From an uncultured Acidobacteriota bacterium (GTDB taxonomy: Bacteria; Acidobacteriota; Terriglobia; Bryobacterales; Bryobacteraceae), in NCBI GenBank assembly GCA_902826605.1, contig CADEFM010000008.1, positions 124,001-188,000 of the forward strand: a stretch of DNA of 64,000 nucleotides, in the 5' to 3' direction. The position numbers and the translations under genes were made by a program. Of the stretch, positions 28,275 to 37,103 are shown one piece after another. Below the pieces are notes generated by a model, which made no database searches, was not told the origin of the DNA, and saw nothing but the letters and a program-made list of their open reading frames with translations. Positions within the stretch are counted from its first letter, which is position 1. Each line of letters begins with the position of its first letter.

Positions 28275-29348
28275 ATGCCCACGCGGGGAATCTCTTGGTA
28301 TTTGGGCGGGGCGTTGTTCTTATGCGCCTCAGCCGCGCTTGCGTGGCTATTTTATTTCGGCGGATTCAACTTGCTGGTAGCGGACGGGAGTTCATCGCTC
28401 CAGATTGAACTGGCTCGCACACAGAGCCGGGCACATCGCGACGCGTCGGTGTTGGTTCTTGGCAACTCCACCGCCGCCGAAGGCTTTCGGGCCAACTTTT
28501 TCAATGCCCGCTCACAAGACGCGATCGCGCTAAACCTCGCCATCCCCAGTGGGCACATCTACCTCTTTGAACGCATGCTTTCGATCGCGCAGCGGGAAGG
28601 GGTCCGTCCGCGTGTCATTGTGTTGATGGTGACGCCGGAAACACTTAGTCTTCGCAGCGATTTCGACTTCTTGCTGAACGATCTGACGATGCTCAAGACT
28701 GAGCTCGATTCCACTGATTTCGCTCGTCTAGCGGCCCACGCGCCCGATCCCCTCCGGTACACACGTTATGCAGCGCCCGTAGCGTTTCGTCCTGTGCTCT
28801 ATCGTGCGGATCTTCGCGACTTGTTCGCGCATCCCCACCGCAGAATGGAAAGCGCAGAGCGTGTCCGCCACTGGCTCTCTGACTTCGGACCGAAATCCGA
28901 GATGTTGGAGACAAATAATGAATTCTCAGTCTGCGAAGCGGGTCCCTTGGAGGCATTGGATTCCACTTTGCGACGGATGAGGCAAAGCCGTGATCCGCAC
29001 CTTGCGGATATGGAACGGGTACACACCGCATATGCCGCACGCAGTCATCAACCGCTGGTGATCGACCCTTCGGAAGCCAGACGCTTTGAGCACCTCCTGC
29101 GAACGCTCGCGGCCGTGGCCAAAGTCTACCTGGTGGAAGCACCGTACTACGATCCCGGCTACGATCAGTACCCCTCCGGTTTCCGCGAAGCTGCGCACAG
29201 GGCTTTCGAGAAGGCTGTAGCGGCAATCGCAGGGGTCAATCTGCTGCCGCCGTTTCCCGTGGACTGCGGCATGATGCTCGACACTGTCCATTTGAACCGT
29301 AAGGGCGGTGAACAATTCACGGAGTATCTGCGCACCCGTGTCCTTTGA
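28275..29348 (+). CDS. SGNH-like membrane-anchored protein paired with MBOAT
   Basis: An N-terminal helix (ISWYLGGALFLCASAALAWLF) anchors a periplasmic domain of about 320 residues. VLGNSTAAEGFRANFF places a Ser in the position of the SGNH block I, and the C-terminal DTVHLNRKGGEQF contains the Asp-x-x-His of block V. Such proteins act with MBOAT transporters to O-acylate secreted polysaccharides (AlgI/AlgX or DltB/DltD logic). The next gene is the MBOAT with an overlap of 11 bp. The acceptor polymer is not known. Confidence 0.7.
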   Translation: MPTRGISWYLGGALFLCASAALAWLFYFGGFNLLVADGSSSLQIELARTQSRAHRDASVLVLGNSTAAEGFRANFFNARSQDAIALNLAIPSGHIYLFERMLSIAQREGVRPRVIVLMVTPETLSLRSDFDFLLNDLTMLKTELDSTDFARLAAHAPDPLRYTRYAAPVAFRPVLYRADLRDLFAHPHRRMESAERVRHWLSDFGPKSEMLETNNEFSVCEAGPLEALDSTLRRMRQSRDPHLADMERVHTAYAARSHQPLVIDPSEARRFEHLLRTLAAVAKVYLVEAPYYDPGYDQYPSGFREAAHRAFEKAVAAIAGVNLLPPFPVDCGMMLDTVHLNRKGGEQFTEYLRTRVL

Positions 29349-30648
29349 CAGTTTTCCCTTCGCAGTTTTCCTGCCGGTGGTGTGGGCCGCAAGTCTGCTC
29401 ATCCGTCCCAATAGCGCGCGTAAGCTTGCACTCCTCATGGCGAGCTATCTCTTCTGCGCAGCGTGGAGCCCGGGCCATGCTTTGATGCTTCTCGGGTTCA
29501 CGCTGGCCAGCTTCTGGATCGCACGATCTGTTCGCGATCAGCGCCGGCGAGCGCTGCTGATGACCGGAATCGCGGGAGCCTTAGCGGCGCTAATCTACTT
29601 CAAGCAGTGGGCTAGTACGCTTCCCATAGGCATCAGCTATTACACGCTTCAGGCGATCGCGTTCATGGTGGAATCGCACCGAGGCGGCGTGGTGCGGTCG
29701 GGACTGCTCGACTACTCGCTGTACATGGCCTTTTTCCCTCGCCTGACCGCAGGGCCCATTGTCCGCGCCGACGAATTTCTCCCTCAGTTGCGCGAGCGCC
29801 CACAAGTCACGTCCACGGACGTATGGGAAGCCCTCGTGCTGATTTGCTTCGGCTTGTTCAAGAAACTAGTGATTGCCGACAACATCGGCCTCGCCGTGAA
29901 TCCTATCTATGCGAGTCCAGCGGATGCCGGAACAGCGCGCCTGTTGCTTGCAGCCTACGGATTCGCCGTGCAGATCTATTGCGATTTTTCCGGATATACG
30001 GATATCGCGCTGGGTGCCACTCGCCTGTTCGGGTATCGTTTGCCCGAAAATTTTCAGTGGCCCTACTTGGCCTCGAATCCCGCGGAGTTCTGGCGGCGCT
30101 GGCACATTTCGCTCTCGAACTGGCTGCGAGACTATGTGTACTTTTCGCTGCCCGGCCTTCGTTCGAAGTCGCGCGTACCCGCATATTTCGGCTTAGTTGC
30201 AACCATGCTGGTATGCGGATTGTGGCATGGCGTCAGTTGGACCTTCGCGGCCTGGGGCCTGTACCATGGGGCGTTGCTGGCCGTCTATCGCGCGATGCAG
30301 TCTGTCAGAATCAGGTGGCCGCGTGTCATTTCCATCTTGATAATGCAGCAGCTTGCCGTCTTGGGTTGGATCCTCTTTCGCGCGGAGAGCCTGGCAGCCG
30401 TGACAGCTTTTTTCAGCGGACTAGCGGGGGCAAATTCCATGACTTTTGGCGAAGCCGAATGGTTGGCAATCTGGTGCATCGTAGTGGTCGCCGCAGCGCA
30501 CGTTCTGGAACCATGGTTCAGCACATTGCCGACCGTGATGTTCCGCAGCTGGGATCCGTGGATGCTCTTGCTGTTATTGGGAGTCGCCCTGGTTACCGTA
30601 GCGTTTAGCCTGCCCCAGCAACAGATGTTTTTGTATTTCAAATTCTAG
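29338..30648 (+). CDS. MBOAT-family membrane O-acyltransferase
   Basis: The polytopic protein has the AlgI-type hallmark segments: FFPRLTAGPIVRADEFLPQL, QIYCDFSGYTDIALGATRLF, NPAEFWRRWHISLSNWLRDY and the catalytic His in MLVCGLWHGVSWTF. It moves acyl groups across the membrane to a periplasmic partner. GTG 29338 is chosen because it gives a short natural N-terminus, overlapping the SGNH-like gene by 11 bp; the frame is open upstream to 29308. The 3' region carries no other gene before 30712. Confidence 0.9.
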   Translation: MSFDSFPFAVFLPVVWAASLLIRPNSARKLALLMASYLFCAAWSPGHALMLLGFTLASFWIARSVRDQRRRALLMTGIAGALAALIYFKQWASTLPIGISYYTLQAIAFMVESHRGGVVRSGLLDYSLYMAFFPRLTAGPIVRADEFLPQLRERPQVTSTDVWEALVLICFGLFKKLVIADNIGLAVNPIYASPADAGTARLLLAAYGFAVQIYCDFSGYTDIALGATRLFGYRLPENFQWPYLASNPAEFWRRWHISLSNWLRDYVYFSLPGLRSKSRVPAYFGLVATMLVCGLWHGVSWTFAAWGLYHGALLAVYRAMQSVRIRWPRVISILIMQQLAVLGWILFRAESLAAVTAFFSGLAGANSMTFGEAEWLAIWCIVVVAAAHVLEPWFSTLPTVMFRSWDPWMLLLLLGVALVTVAFSLPQQQMFLYFKF

Positions 30649-30684
30649 TGATGCGGAGACAAATCAAAAGGGTTTGAAAGTCCC

Positions 30685-30690
30685 TATAAT
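30685..30690 (+). promoter_or_regulatory. -10 box TATAAT of the TonB-receptor gene
   Basis: A perfect TATAAT lies 21 nt before the TTG start at 30712. The -35 is weak. The leader would be about 15 nt. Confidence 0.4.
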
Positions 30691-30711
30691 GGCGGGAAGG
30701 CCATTTTCACG

Positions 30712-32994
30712 TTGCGGAACTTTGACATATTTTTTGTATGGATTGCGCTCAGCGTTCCATTACCGGCCGCGGCGCAGGCGCTGGCCATCTCTGGCACGGT
30801 GTCGGATCCACAGGGAAAAGCGCTCGCGGGCGCTACCATTCACTTGGTTGTGGGACCGGACGAACTGGCGCAAACCGCTACTGACGCCGCAGGGCAGTTT
30901 CGCTTTGAGGGCTTGATCCCGGGAACCTATCTGCTGCGCGGAGAATTCACGGGCTTCGCCCCTGCCTCGTCGTCCTTCGCATTGCCTGGCGCAGAACAGG
31001 TCAACTTACAGTTTTGGCAGATGGCCACGCAACACGACAGCGTCGTCATTACGGCAATTTCGAGTGAGCCGTCCGTTGAGCTGCGCAACTCGGAAGTCTT
31101 CAATAAGACGCTGTTCTCCCGGGACGATCAGGTGTTGCAACAACTCAACGCCGGGATCAGCGCGGGACAGCACGAAGGCGGCGGGAAATCGCTCGAAATC
31201 CGGCGTTTCGGTTTTAATCTCGATCACGGCGGCGTCAACGGGGGCTTGAAGGTTCTCTTGGATAACGTCGCGCAAAATCAGGGCACGCAAGGCCACGGCC
31301 AAGGGTATTTGGGGTCGTTGAAATCGCTCAGTCCGGAATTGATCCAAGGCGTCACGGTAATCAACGGCCCGTTCCGCCCGGAGTACGGCGATTTCAGTGG
31401 CTTGGGCGTTGTCCATATTCGCCAGCGCGAATCGCTTCCCGATGCCTTTACTTTGCGTCTGCAGGGCGGTAACCTCGATTCGGGCCGCGGCTTTCTGGCA
31501 TGGAGCCCTTCCTCAGCCAAAGTGGATTCCTACTTAGCCTACGAAGGATCGTATACCAATGGGCCGTTCGTGAACCCCAGCCGCTACCGCCGTGACAACG
31601 TAAATGGGAATTATACGCGCACGCTGAATGAGAATGAGAAGCTGGGATTCCGCATTCTCTTCGGACGCAACGACTTTTTCTCTTCCGGGCAACTCCCGAT
31701 GGACCTGGTCGAAGATGGACAACTCGATCGGTTCGGATTTCTAGACCCGGCGGGCGGTGGGCGGACCAAGCTGGGAACAGCGTCCGGCTACTACAGCCGT
31801 ACTTACGCGAACGGAGCCAATCTCAGGCTGGACGGATTCGTAAGCAGGTCTTTATTCGATCTGTACTCGAACTTCACTTTTTATCTTGCCGATCCCGTGC
31901 GCGGAGACGGAATCCAGCAGCACGATTCGCGGCTACAGGATGGCGCCAACGCGCACTTCAACGGATTTCACAAGATCGGCGGGCTGCAAGCGTCATTCAC
32001 GGCGGGCGGAAATTTTCACGATAACTGGATCAATGTGGGCTTGTATCCCCGCGTCGGCCGGGAGCCCTTCGGCGTAACCAACCGCACTAACGCCCACGTG
32101 ACCAACGGCGCCGGCTATTTACAAGAAAGCGTGAGTCTACTTGGCGGCCGTATGATCGCAAGCGGCGGCTTGCGCTACGACTTATTTCGCTACGGCTTGC
32201 TAGACCGGATTGCTTCAGAAAATAGCGGCGTGCAATCCTCAGGCCGCTGGCAAGGCAAAGGAAGTCTTGTGTTCACGCCTTCGCGGCTCCTGCCAATGAC
32301 ACTCCATGCCAATTACGGGCGCGGCATTAACAGCGCGGACGCTCGCGGAGTGGTGCTGCGACCGCAAGGTCCGCGGCTCGGCACAACGGATTTCTACCAG
32401 ACCGGCCTTTCTTCGCATCTCGGCCGTGTATCTCTGGCTGCCGACGTTTTCGTGATCGATCATTCGAATGAGCAGGTGTACATCCCCGACGACGGCAGCT
32501 TTGAGCTGCGCGGCCCCAGCCGTGCCTACGGATTTGAGGCCAAGGCATCGATCGATCTAACGCGCCGCATCGGACTGAGTGGCGGGATTACCAAGGTCGC
32601 CAATGCCTTCTACCGCGGCGGCGATACGCGCGAGTACATTTCCAACGCCCCGCGCTTCACGGGAAACGCCGCCTTGACCGTCGCCAACTGGCATGGTTGG
32701 AGCGGGTCGGTGAGGATGCGTGCGATCAATCATTACCGTCTGGATGGATTTGATCCGGCGATTCTCGCGTTGGGCCACACTGTGTTCGATGTGGGCATCT
32801 CGCGCCGCATCAACCAGCGGATGGATATGAATTTGGGAGTCGACAACGCCGGGAACCGGTCGTATTGGGAAACCCAGAATTATTTTGAATCGCGCGTTTC
32901 CCCGCTGTCGCCGGTGATTTCGCGCGTGCATGCGACGCCCGCGTTTCCGCTGACCGTGGTCGCGGGAATCACACTGCGCTTGGGCGGAAAGTGA
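30712..32994 (+). CDS. TonB-dependent receptor with CarboxypepD_reg domain
   Basis: The 760-residue outer-membrane protein has a signal peptide (MRNFDIFFVWIALSVPLPAA), a carboxypeptidase-regulatory-like domain (ISGTVSDPQGKALAGATIHL, about 26-105), a plug region (LKVLLDNVAQNQGTQGHGQG) and a beta barrel ending in VVAGITLRLGGK. It starts with TTG at 30712. In this family the substrate may be iron complexes, vitamins or glycans. Position just ahead of feoA-feoB suggests iron, but the 69-bp gap holds a separate promoter, so this is inference. Confidence 0.9.
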   Translation: MRNFDIFFVWIALSVPLPAAAQALAISGTVSDPQGKALAGATIHLVVGPDELAQTATDAAGQFRFEGLIPGTYLLRGEFTGFAPASSSFALPGAEQVNLQFWQMATQHDSVVITAISSEPSVELRNSEVFNKTLFSRDDQVLQQLNAGISAGQHEGGGKSLEIRRFGFNLDHGGVNGGLKVLLDNVAQNQGTQGHGQGYLGSLKSLSPELIQGVTVINGPFRPEYGDFSGLGVVHIRQRESLPDAFTLRLQGGNLDSGRGFLAWSPSSAKVDSYLAYEGSYTNGPFVNPSRYRRDNVNGNYTRTLNENEKLGFRILFGRNDFFSSGQLPMDLVEDGQLDRFGFLDPAGGGRTKLGTASGYYSRTYANGANLRLDGFVSRSLFDLYSNFTFYLADPVRGDGIQQHDSRLQDGANAHFNGFHKIGGLQASFTAGGNFHDNWINVGLYPRVGREPFGVTNRTNAHVTNGAGYLQESVSLLGGRMIASGGLRYDLFRYGLLDRIASENSGVQSSGRWQGKGSLVFTPSRLLPMTLHANYGRGINSADARGVVLRPQGPRLGTTDFYQTGLSSHLGRVSLAADVFVIDHSNEQVYIPDDGSFELRGPSRAYGFEAKASIDLTRRIGLSGGITKVANAFYRGGDTREYISNAPRFTGNAALTVANWHGWSGSVRMRAINHYRLDGFDPAILALGHTVFDVGISRRINQRMDMNLGVDNAGNRSYWETQNYFESRVSPLSPVISRVHATPAFPLTVVAGITLRLGGK

Positions 32995-33001
32995 TAGCTA
33001 C

Positions 33002-33018
33002 CTGCAAACTGCTTGCAG
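33002..33018. promoter_or_regulatory. palindrome CTGCAA-N5-TTGCAG upstream of feoA
   Basis: A perfect 6+6 inverted repeat with a 5-nt centre lies just before the feoA -35 box. It has the size of a dimeric regulator operator. It does not match the Fur or DtxR consensus I know, so the regulator is unknown. Confidence 0.3.
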
Positions 33019-33025
33019 ATACCCC

Positions 33026-33054
33026 TTGAAAGTTATTCCTAATGGGATCATACT
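33026..33054 (+). promoter_or_regulatory. sigma-70-like promoter of feoAB
   Basis: TTGAAA (33026-33031), a 17-nt spacer and CATACT (33049-33054) form a good promoter. The -10 ends 9 nt before ATG 33064, so the transcript may have a leader of only a few bases. Confidence 0.5.
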
Positions 33055-33063
33055 GGTGGATGC

Positions 33064-33330
33064 ATGCAAGCTGATGGCAACAAACCTTCGCGCGACGCGA
33101 AACCCGAGTGCCGGAATTTGACCGCTTTGAAGCGCGGCGAATCCGCGACGCTTGATCGCATCGATTTGCCAGAGGATGACGCACGCCGGCTGATGGAGCT
33201 TGGATTTCTTCCCGGCCACTCGGTGACGTCCTCGCACGCCGCGCCGGGAGGCGATCCGAGGGTATTTCGCGTGGACGGATCGGAAGTCGCATTAAGGCGC
33301 GAGACAGCGAAGCATTTGATCCTCCGTTAG
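33064..33330 (+). CDS. feoA: FeoA-domain ferrous iron transport protein
   Basis: The 88-residue SH3-like FeoA domain reads RIDLPEDDARRLMELGFLPG, then VDGSEVALRRETAKHLILR at the end. A short polar N-terminal tail precedes the domain. FeoA supports the FeoB permease in a way not yet settled. feoB begins 11 nt downstream, and no FeoC is seen. Confidence 0.88.
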   Translation: MQADGNKPSRDAKPECRNLTALKRGESATLDRIDLPEDDARRLMELGFLPGHSVTSSHAAPGGDPRVFRVDGSEVALRRETAKHLILR

Positions 33331-33341
33331 TTGAAGGTCGT

Positions 33342-35234
33342 ATGGACGATTGCCACGGCGCATCGACAGCCACTCTGCCCCCTCCGGCTGCGGCACCCGC
33401 GCGCCGGCATATCGTCGCCATAGTAGGCCCCCCTAACTCCGGAAAATCCACGCTGTTTAATAGACTCACCGGATTACGCCAGAAGGTCGCGAATTTCCCA
33501 GGTGTCACGGTTGAACACCGCATGGGGCGCGTAAAACTGGATCATCATCGCGAGGTTTTCGTGGTGGATCTTCCCGGCGTTTACAGCCTGCAACCCCGCA
33601 CTGAAGATGAGCGCGTCACACATGACGTGCTAGCCGGCACAATGGAGAGTCTGCCGCGCCCGGACGCGGTGATGCTGATTCTGGATTCGACCAATCTGAG
33701 CCGTCACCTGGCGCTGGCCGCGCCCATTCTGAGTCTGGGATTGCCAACGCTGGTGATCCTAAACATGGCGGACGACCTGGATCGCCGCGGAGGCGACGTT
33801 AACGCGGCCGAATTGTCGCGGCAATTGAGCACCCCGGTCGCGCTCATTAGCGCGTCCAAGAACGTCGGCGTTGAGCAGGTATTGGAGTTTCTCTCCGGTG
33901 GCACGCTGACAACGGTCCCCAAGGCTCCGCTGATTCAATTGCCGGTGATTCAGGACGTACCTAAGTGCCGTGACTGGGCGGCGAACTTGAGCCGGAGCAC
34001 TGAGTATCGGGCTCCCGCTCCGCCTATGTGGACGCGCCGCCTGGATGCGATTTTTCTGCATCCCGTGATTGGACCTCTGGTCTTTCTAGCGGTGGTGATC
34101 GGCGTCTTTCAGACGATCTTCACGGGCGCGCGGCCCTTGATGGACGCTGTGCAGGCCGCCATCGCCACCTCGGGCGGATGGATTGAATCCGCACTCCCCG
34201 AAGGCGCGCTGCGCTCGCTGATCGTCGATGGCATCTGGAGCGGCGTGGGTTCCGTGATCGTGTTCCTGCCGCAGATTCTCTTGCTGTTCTTATTTATTGG
34301 AATTCTGGAAGACTCAGGCTATCTAGCGCGCGCGGCTCTCATTGCCGACCGCACGATGGCCAAAATCGGCCTGCAAGGGAAAAGCTTTATCCCGTTGCTT
34401 TCGGCCTATGCGTGCGCGGTGCCGGCCATCATGGCGACACGGACCATTGAAAATAAGCGCGACCGCATCGCCACCATACTCATCGCACCGTTCATGACTT
34501 GCTCGGCCAGACTTCCGGTGTACACGCTGGTGATCGCCGCGTTCATTCCGGAGAAACCGCTGCTTGGCATCTTCTTCGGCACTCGGGCGGCGGCGCTGCT
34601 GGGGCTCTACGCGTTGGGATTCCTGGCAGCTATTTTCACGGCACGGATTCTAAAGTCCACCGTCCTGAAGAGCACACGTTCGCCGTTTATGCTGGAGATG
34701 CCGCCATACCGCTGGCCTACTCTGCGTTCATTGGCACTGCGGCTGCTCGACCGGTCCAAAGTATTCCTGCGGCGGGCAGGGACGGTGATTCTGGCTGTGG
34801 CGATCATACTATGGTTCCTCTCCAGCTTTCCGCTCAAAGACGGCAAGGCGCCCGAGATCGGCGACAGTTTCGCGGGCTCCATAGGACACTTTGTTGAGCC
34901 GGTGCTCAAGCCGCTCGGTTTCAACTGGAAAATCGGCATCGGCCTCATCACTTCCTTTGCCGCGCGCGAAGTGATCGTGGGGACATTGGGCACCATTTAC
35001 GCAGTCGACGGCACTTCTGAATCCATCGGATTGCAGGAGGCCCTGCGGCATGAGCTTTCTCCGGGTGGCGCCGCCGCGCTGCTGATCTTTTTTGCGTTCG
35101 CCATGCAATGCATGTCTACCATCGCCGTGGTGCGCCGCGAAACTGGTGGCTGGGGCTGGCCCGTGGTGCAGTTCGCGTACATGACTCTATTCGCGTACGT
35201 GTTTGCCTTTTTGGCCTACCGCATCGTAAATTAG
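33342..35234 (+). CDS. feoB: ferrous iron transporter FeoB
   Basis: FeoB imports Fe2+ through the inner membrane and has a G-protein domain at its N-terminus: G1 GPPNSGKSTLFNRL, switch regions KVANFPGVTVEH, G3 VDLPGVYSL, G4 NMAD. About 10 membrane helices follow, with the GATE motifs (SFIPLLSAYACAVPAIMATR, AREVIVGTLGTIYA). It is shorter than E. coli FeoB (630 against about 770 aa), as in many non-enteric bacteria. It is the second gene of feoAB. Regulation is probably by iron, with the palindrome at 33002 as the only visible candidate. Confidence 0.95.
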   Translation: MDDCHGASTATLPPPAAAPARRHIVAIVGPPNSGKSTLFNRLTGLRQKVANFPGVTVEHRMGRVKLDHHREVFVVDLPGVYSLQPRTEDERVTHDVLAGTMESLPRPDAVMLILDSTNLSRHLALAAPILSLGLPTLVILNMADDLDRRGGDVNAAELSRQLSTPVALISASKNVGVEQVLEFLSGGTLTTVPKAPLIQLPVIQDVPKCRDWAANLSRSTEYRAPAPPMWTRRLDAIFLHPVIGPLVFLAVVIGVFQTIFTGARPLMDAVQAAIATSGGWIESALPEGALRSLIVDGIWSGVGSVIVFLPQILLLFLFIGILEDSGYLARAALIADRTMAKIGLQGKSFIPLLSAYACAVPAIMATRTIENKRDRIATILIAPFMTCSARLPVYTLVIAAFIPEKPLLGIFFGTRAAALLGLYALGFLAAIFTARILKSTVLKSTRSPFMLEMPPYRWPTLRSLALRLLDRSKVFLRRAGTVILAVAIILWFLSSFPLKDGKAPEIGDSFAGSIGHFVEPVLKPLGFNWKIGIGLITSFAAREVIVGTLGTIYAVDGTSESIGLQEALRHELSPGGAAALLIFFAFAMQCMSTIAVVRRETGGWGWPVVQFAYMTLFAYVFAFLAYRIVN

Positions 35235-35319
35235 GGGCAGTACCCTTTCCCGGATTTCGCATACTGCGTCCTTTCGCTGCGTTGTGCATCTAAGAGAAGG
35301 GTTGTTTCCCTAAATTATC

Positions 35320-36243
35320 GTGCGAAACGTTATTATTCTAGGCTCTGGCTGCGCCGGAAATACAGCCGCGATCTATACAGCGAGAGCGGGCCTCAAACCG
35401 TTAGTAGTGATAGGGCATGAGCCTGGCGGCCAGCTTTCCATCACCACCGACGTGGAGAATTTTCCCGGCTTCCCGGAAGGCATCATGGGCCCGGACCTGG
35501 TGGCCAACATGCAAAAGCAGGCCGAACGCTTTGGCGCGGAGTACATCTACGGCGGCGTGCAAGAAGCTGACTTATCGAAGCGCCCTTTTCGGGTGAATAT
35601 CGACGGCGAATGGCAGGAGAGCCGGACGCTAATCATCGCCACTGGCGCTTCCGCACGCTGGCTGGGCTTGCCGAATGAGCAGAAGTTGATCGGCCACGGC
35701 GTGAGTTCCTGCGCCACCTGCGACGGAGCTTTTTACCGCGAGCAAAAGGTGATGGTCATCGGGGGCGGAGACTCCGCCATGGAGGAAGCCACCTTCCTGA
35801 CGCGCTTCGCGAGCGAAGTCACTCTGGTGCACCGCCGCGAGGAGTTCCGCGCATCGAAAATCATGCTGGATCGTGCACGCGCCAACCCGAAGATCAAGTT
35901 CCTGCTCAACACCGTGGTGGATGATGTGTCGGACATCTCGAAAAACCTGGTCACGGGAGTGAAGCTGCGCAACCTAGTTACCGGCGAAGCGTGGGAGCAA
36001 GAGGTGGCTGGGTTCTTTCTGGCCATCGGCCATATCCCGAACACCAAACCTTTCGTGGGACAAATCGATCTCGACCCGGACGGCTACATCGTTTCAAAAG
36101 GCGGAGCTCGTACGAACATCACGGGCGTCTTTCATGCGGGCGACGTGCAGGATCGAACTTACCGGCAGGCTATCACGGCCGCGGGCGCGGGATGCATGGC
36201 AGCGATTGAGGCGGAGAGGTTCCTCGAAGCGGAAGGACACTAA
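35320..36243 (+). CDS. trxB: thioredoxin reductase
   Basis: This 307-residue FAD/NADPH enzyme reduces thioredoxin. It has the N-terminal FAD motif GSGCAGNTAAIYTARAG, the redox-active CATC at 131-134 (SCATCDGAFY), the NADPH motif VIGGGDSAMEEATFL and the C-terminal FAD-binding GVFHAGDVQDRTYRQ. Start is GTG at 35320; the -10-like TAAATT a few bases upstream lies too close to be certain. No thioredoxin gene is nearby. It converges with the secreted-protein gene at 36252, 8 bp apart. Confidence 0.95.
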   Translation: MRNVIILGSGCAGNTAAIYTARAGLKPLVVIGHEPGGQLSITTDVENFPGFPEGIMGPDLVANMQKQAERFGAEYIYGGVQEADLSKRPFRVNIDGEWQESRTLIIATGASARWLGLPNEQKLIGHGVSSCATCDGAFYREQKVMVIGGGDSAMEEATFLTRFASEVTLVHRREEFRASKIMLDRARANPKIKFLLNTVVDDVSDISKNLVTGVKLRNLVTGEAWEQEVAGFFLAIGHIPNTKPFVGQIDLDPDGYIVSKGGARTNITGVFHAGDVQDRTYRQAITAAGAGCMAAIEAERFLEAEGH

Positions 36244-36251
36244 GCCTGGCG

Positions 36252-37103
36252 CTACTGGGTGACGGTGACCTTCACCTTGCCAGTGGTCCAGCAGCACTGG
36301 AAGCCGGAGCCGCCTTCTCCGGAATAGTCGTTGACGGTCAGGTTCAGCATGTATTCGCCGGGTTCGCTGAAGGTGGCAGTTGTGGTGGCTTTTCCCGTGA
36401 ATTTGGTGCCGATTCCGTTCCACTCGATTTTTTCGGCAGATGGGCGTTCATTGCCAAACGTCACCCGCCCAAATCCGCGATATTGAATCCAGCGCATGGT
36501 GATCGGTGGAGTGCCTTCGCGCGGTTTGGTGCCGGAGCTGTTCGTGAACTTACCGTCGTCAGTGATCCACGCCGTTAAGGGGAGTGGAACGCCAACTTTC
36601 GCGGTACGCTCCACGGTCAATGCTCCGGGGCCTTGTACAGTCGCGCCTTTTTCGTCGAAGCTCAGCACCGGCGGGGAGTTGCCGATCGACGCTTCGGCGA
36701 ACGGGGATAGTTCCCAGTCCGACTTCAGATTCGCGGGGACAACGGTGGTCTGGCCATTGGCGATGAGCGTCCATGTAAATTTCTTGTCGCCGAAATCCGC
36801 AGGCACTTTGATGGTGAACATGCCCCAGCCTCGCCCGGGCATGAAGTGCGTGGGCTGGCCCTGATCCGGACCGCCTGGCTCGATGCGGTTGTTCGGGCCT
36901 ATGGGGATGTCCACTTCCTGACGCTGGTTGCGGTTGTAATAGCCGAGCAGGAGACTGAATGTTCCGTCGGCATTCCTGAACCAGCCCTCAAACGCGCCGG
37001 TAACGCTGTTGCCGGCTTCGCGCTGGGGTTCTCGCGGCAGGCCCTGGCCGCCGGCAAGCACCGCCACCACCAATACGGAGGCTAGCCAGTCCCTTAAATT
37101 CAT
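36252..37103 (-). CDS. secreted beta-rich protein, partner of a copper-monooxygenase-like gene
   Basis: The 283-residue protein has a signal peptide (LRDWLASVLVVAVLAGGQG) followed by two parts: an unknown domain with YNRNQRQEVDIPIGPNN, and a C-terminal PKD/Ig-like fold (FSEPGEYMLNLTVNDYSGEG). I do not recognise the family; similar two-part secreted proteins occur in Solibacter-type genomes. Its start overlaps the stop of the monooxygenase-like gene by 4 bp, so the two form one operon and likely one complex or pathway. Confidence 0.75.
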   Translation of the reverse strand: MNLRDWLASVLVVAVLAGGQGLPREPQREAGNSVTGAFEGWFRNADGTFSLLLGYYNRNQRQEVDIPIGPNNRIEPGGPDQGQPTHFMPGRGWGMFTIKVPADFGDKKFTWTLIANGQTTVVPANLKSDWELSPFAEASIGNSPPVLSFDEKGATVQGPGALTVERTAKVGVPLPLTAWITDDGKFTNSSGTKPREGTPPITMRWIQYRGFGRVTFGNERPSAEKIEWNGIGTKFTGKATTTATFSEPGEYMLNLTVNDYSGEGGSGFQCCWTTGKVKVTVTQ

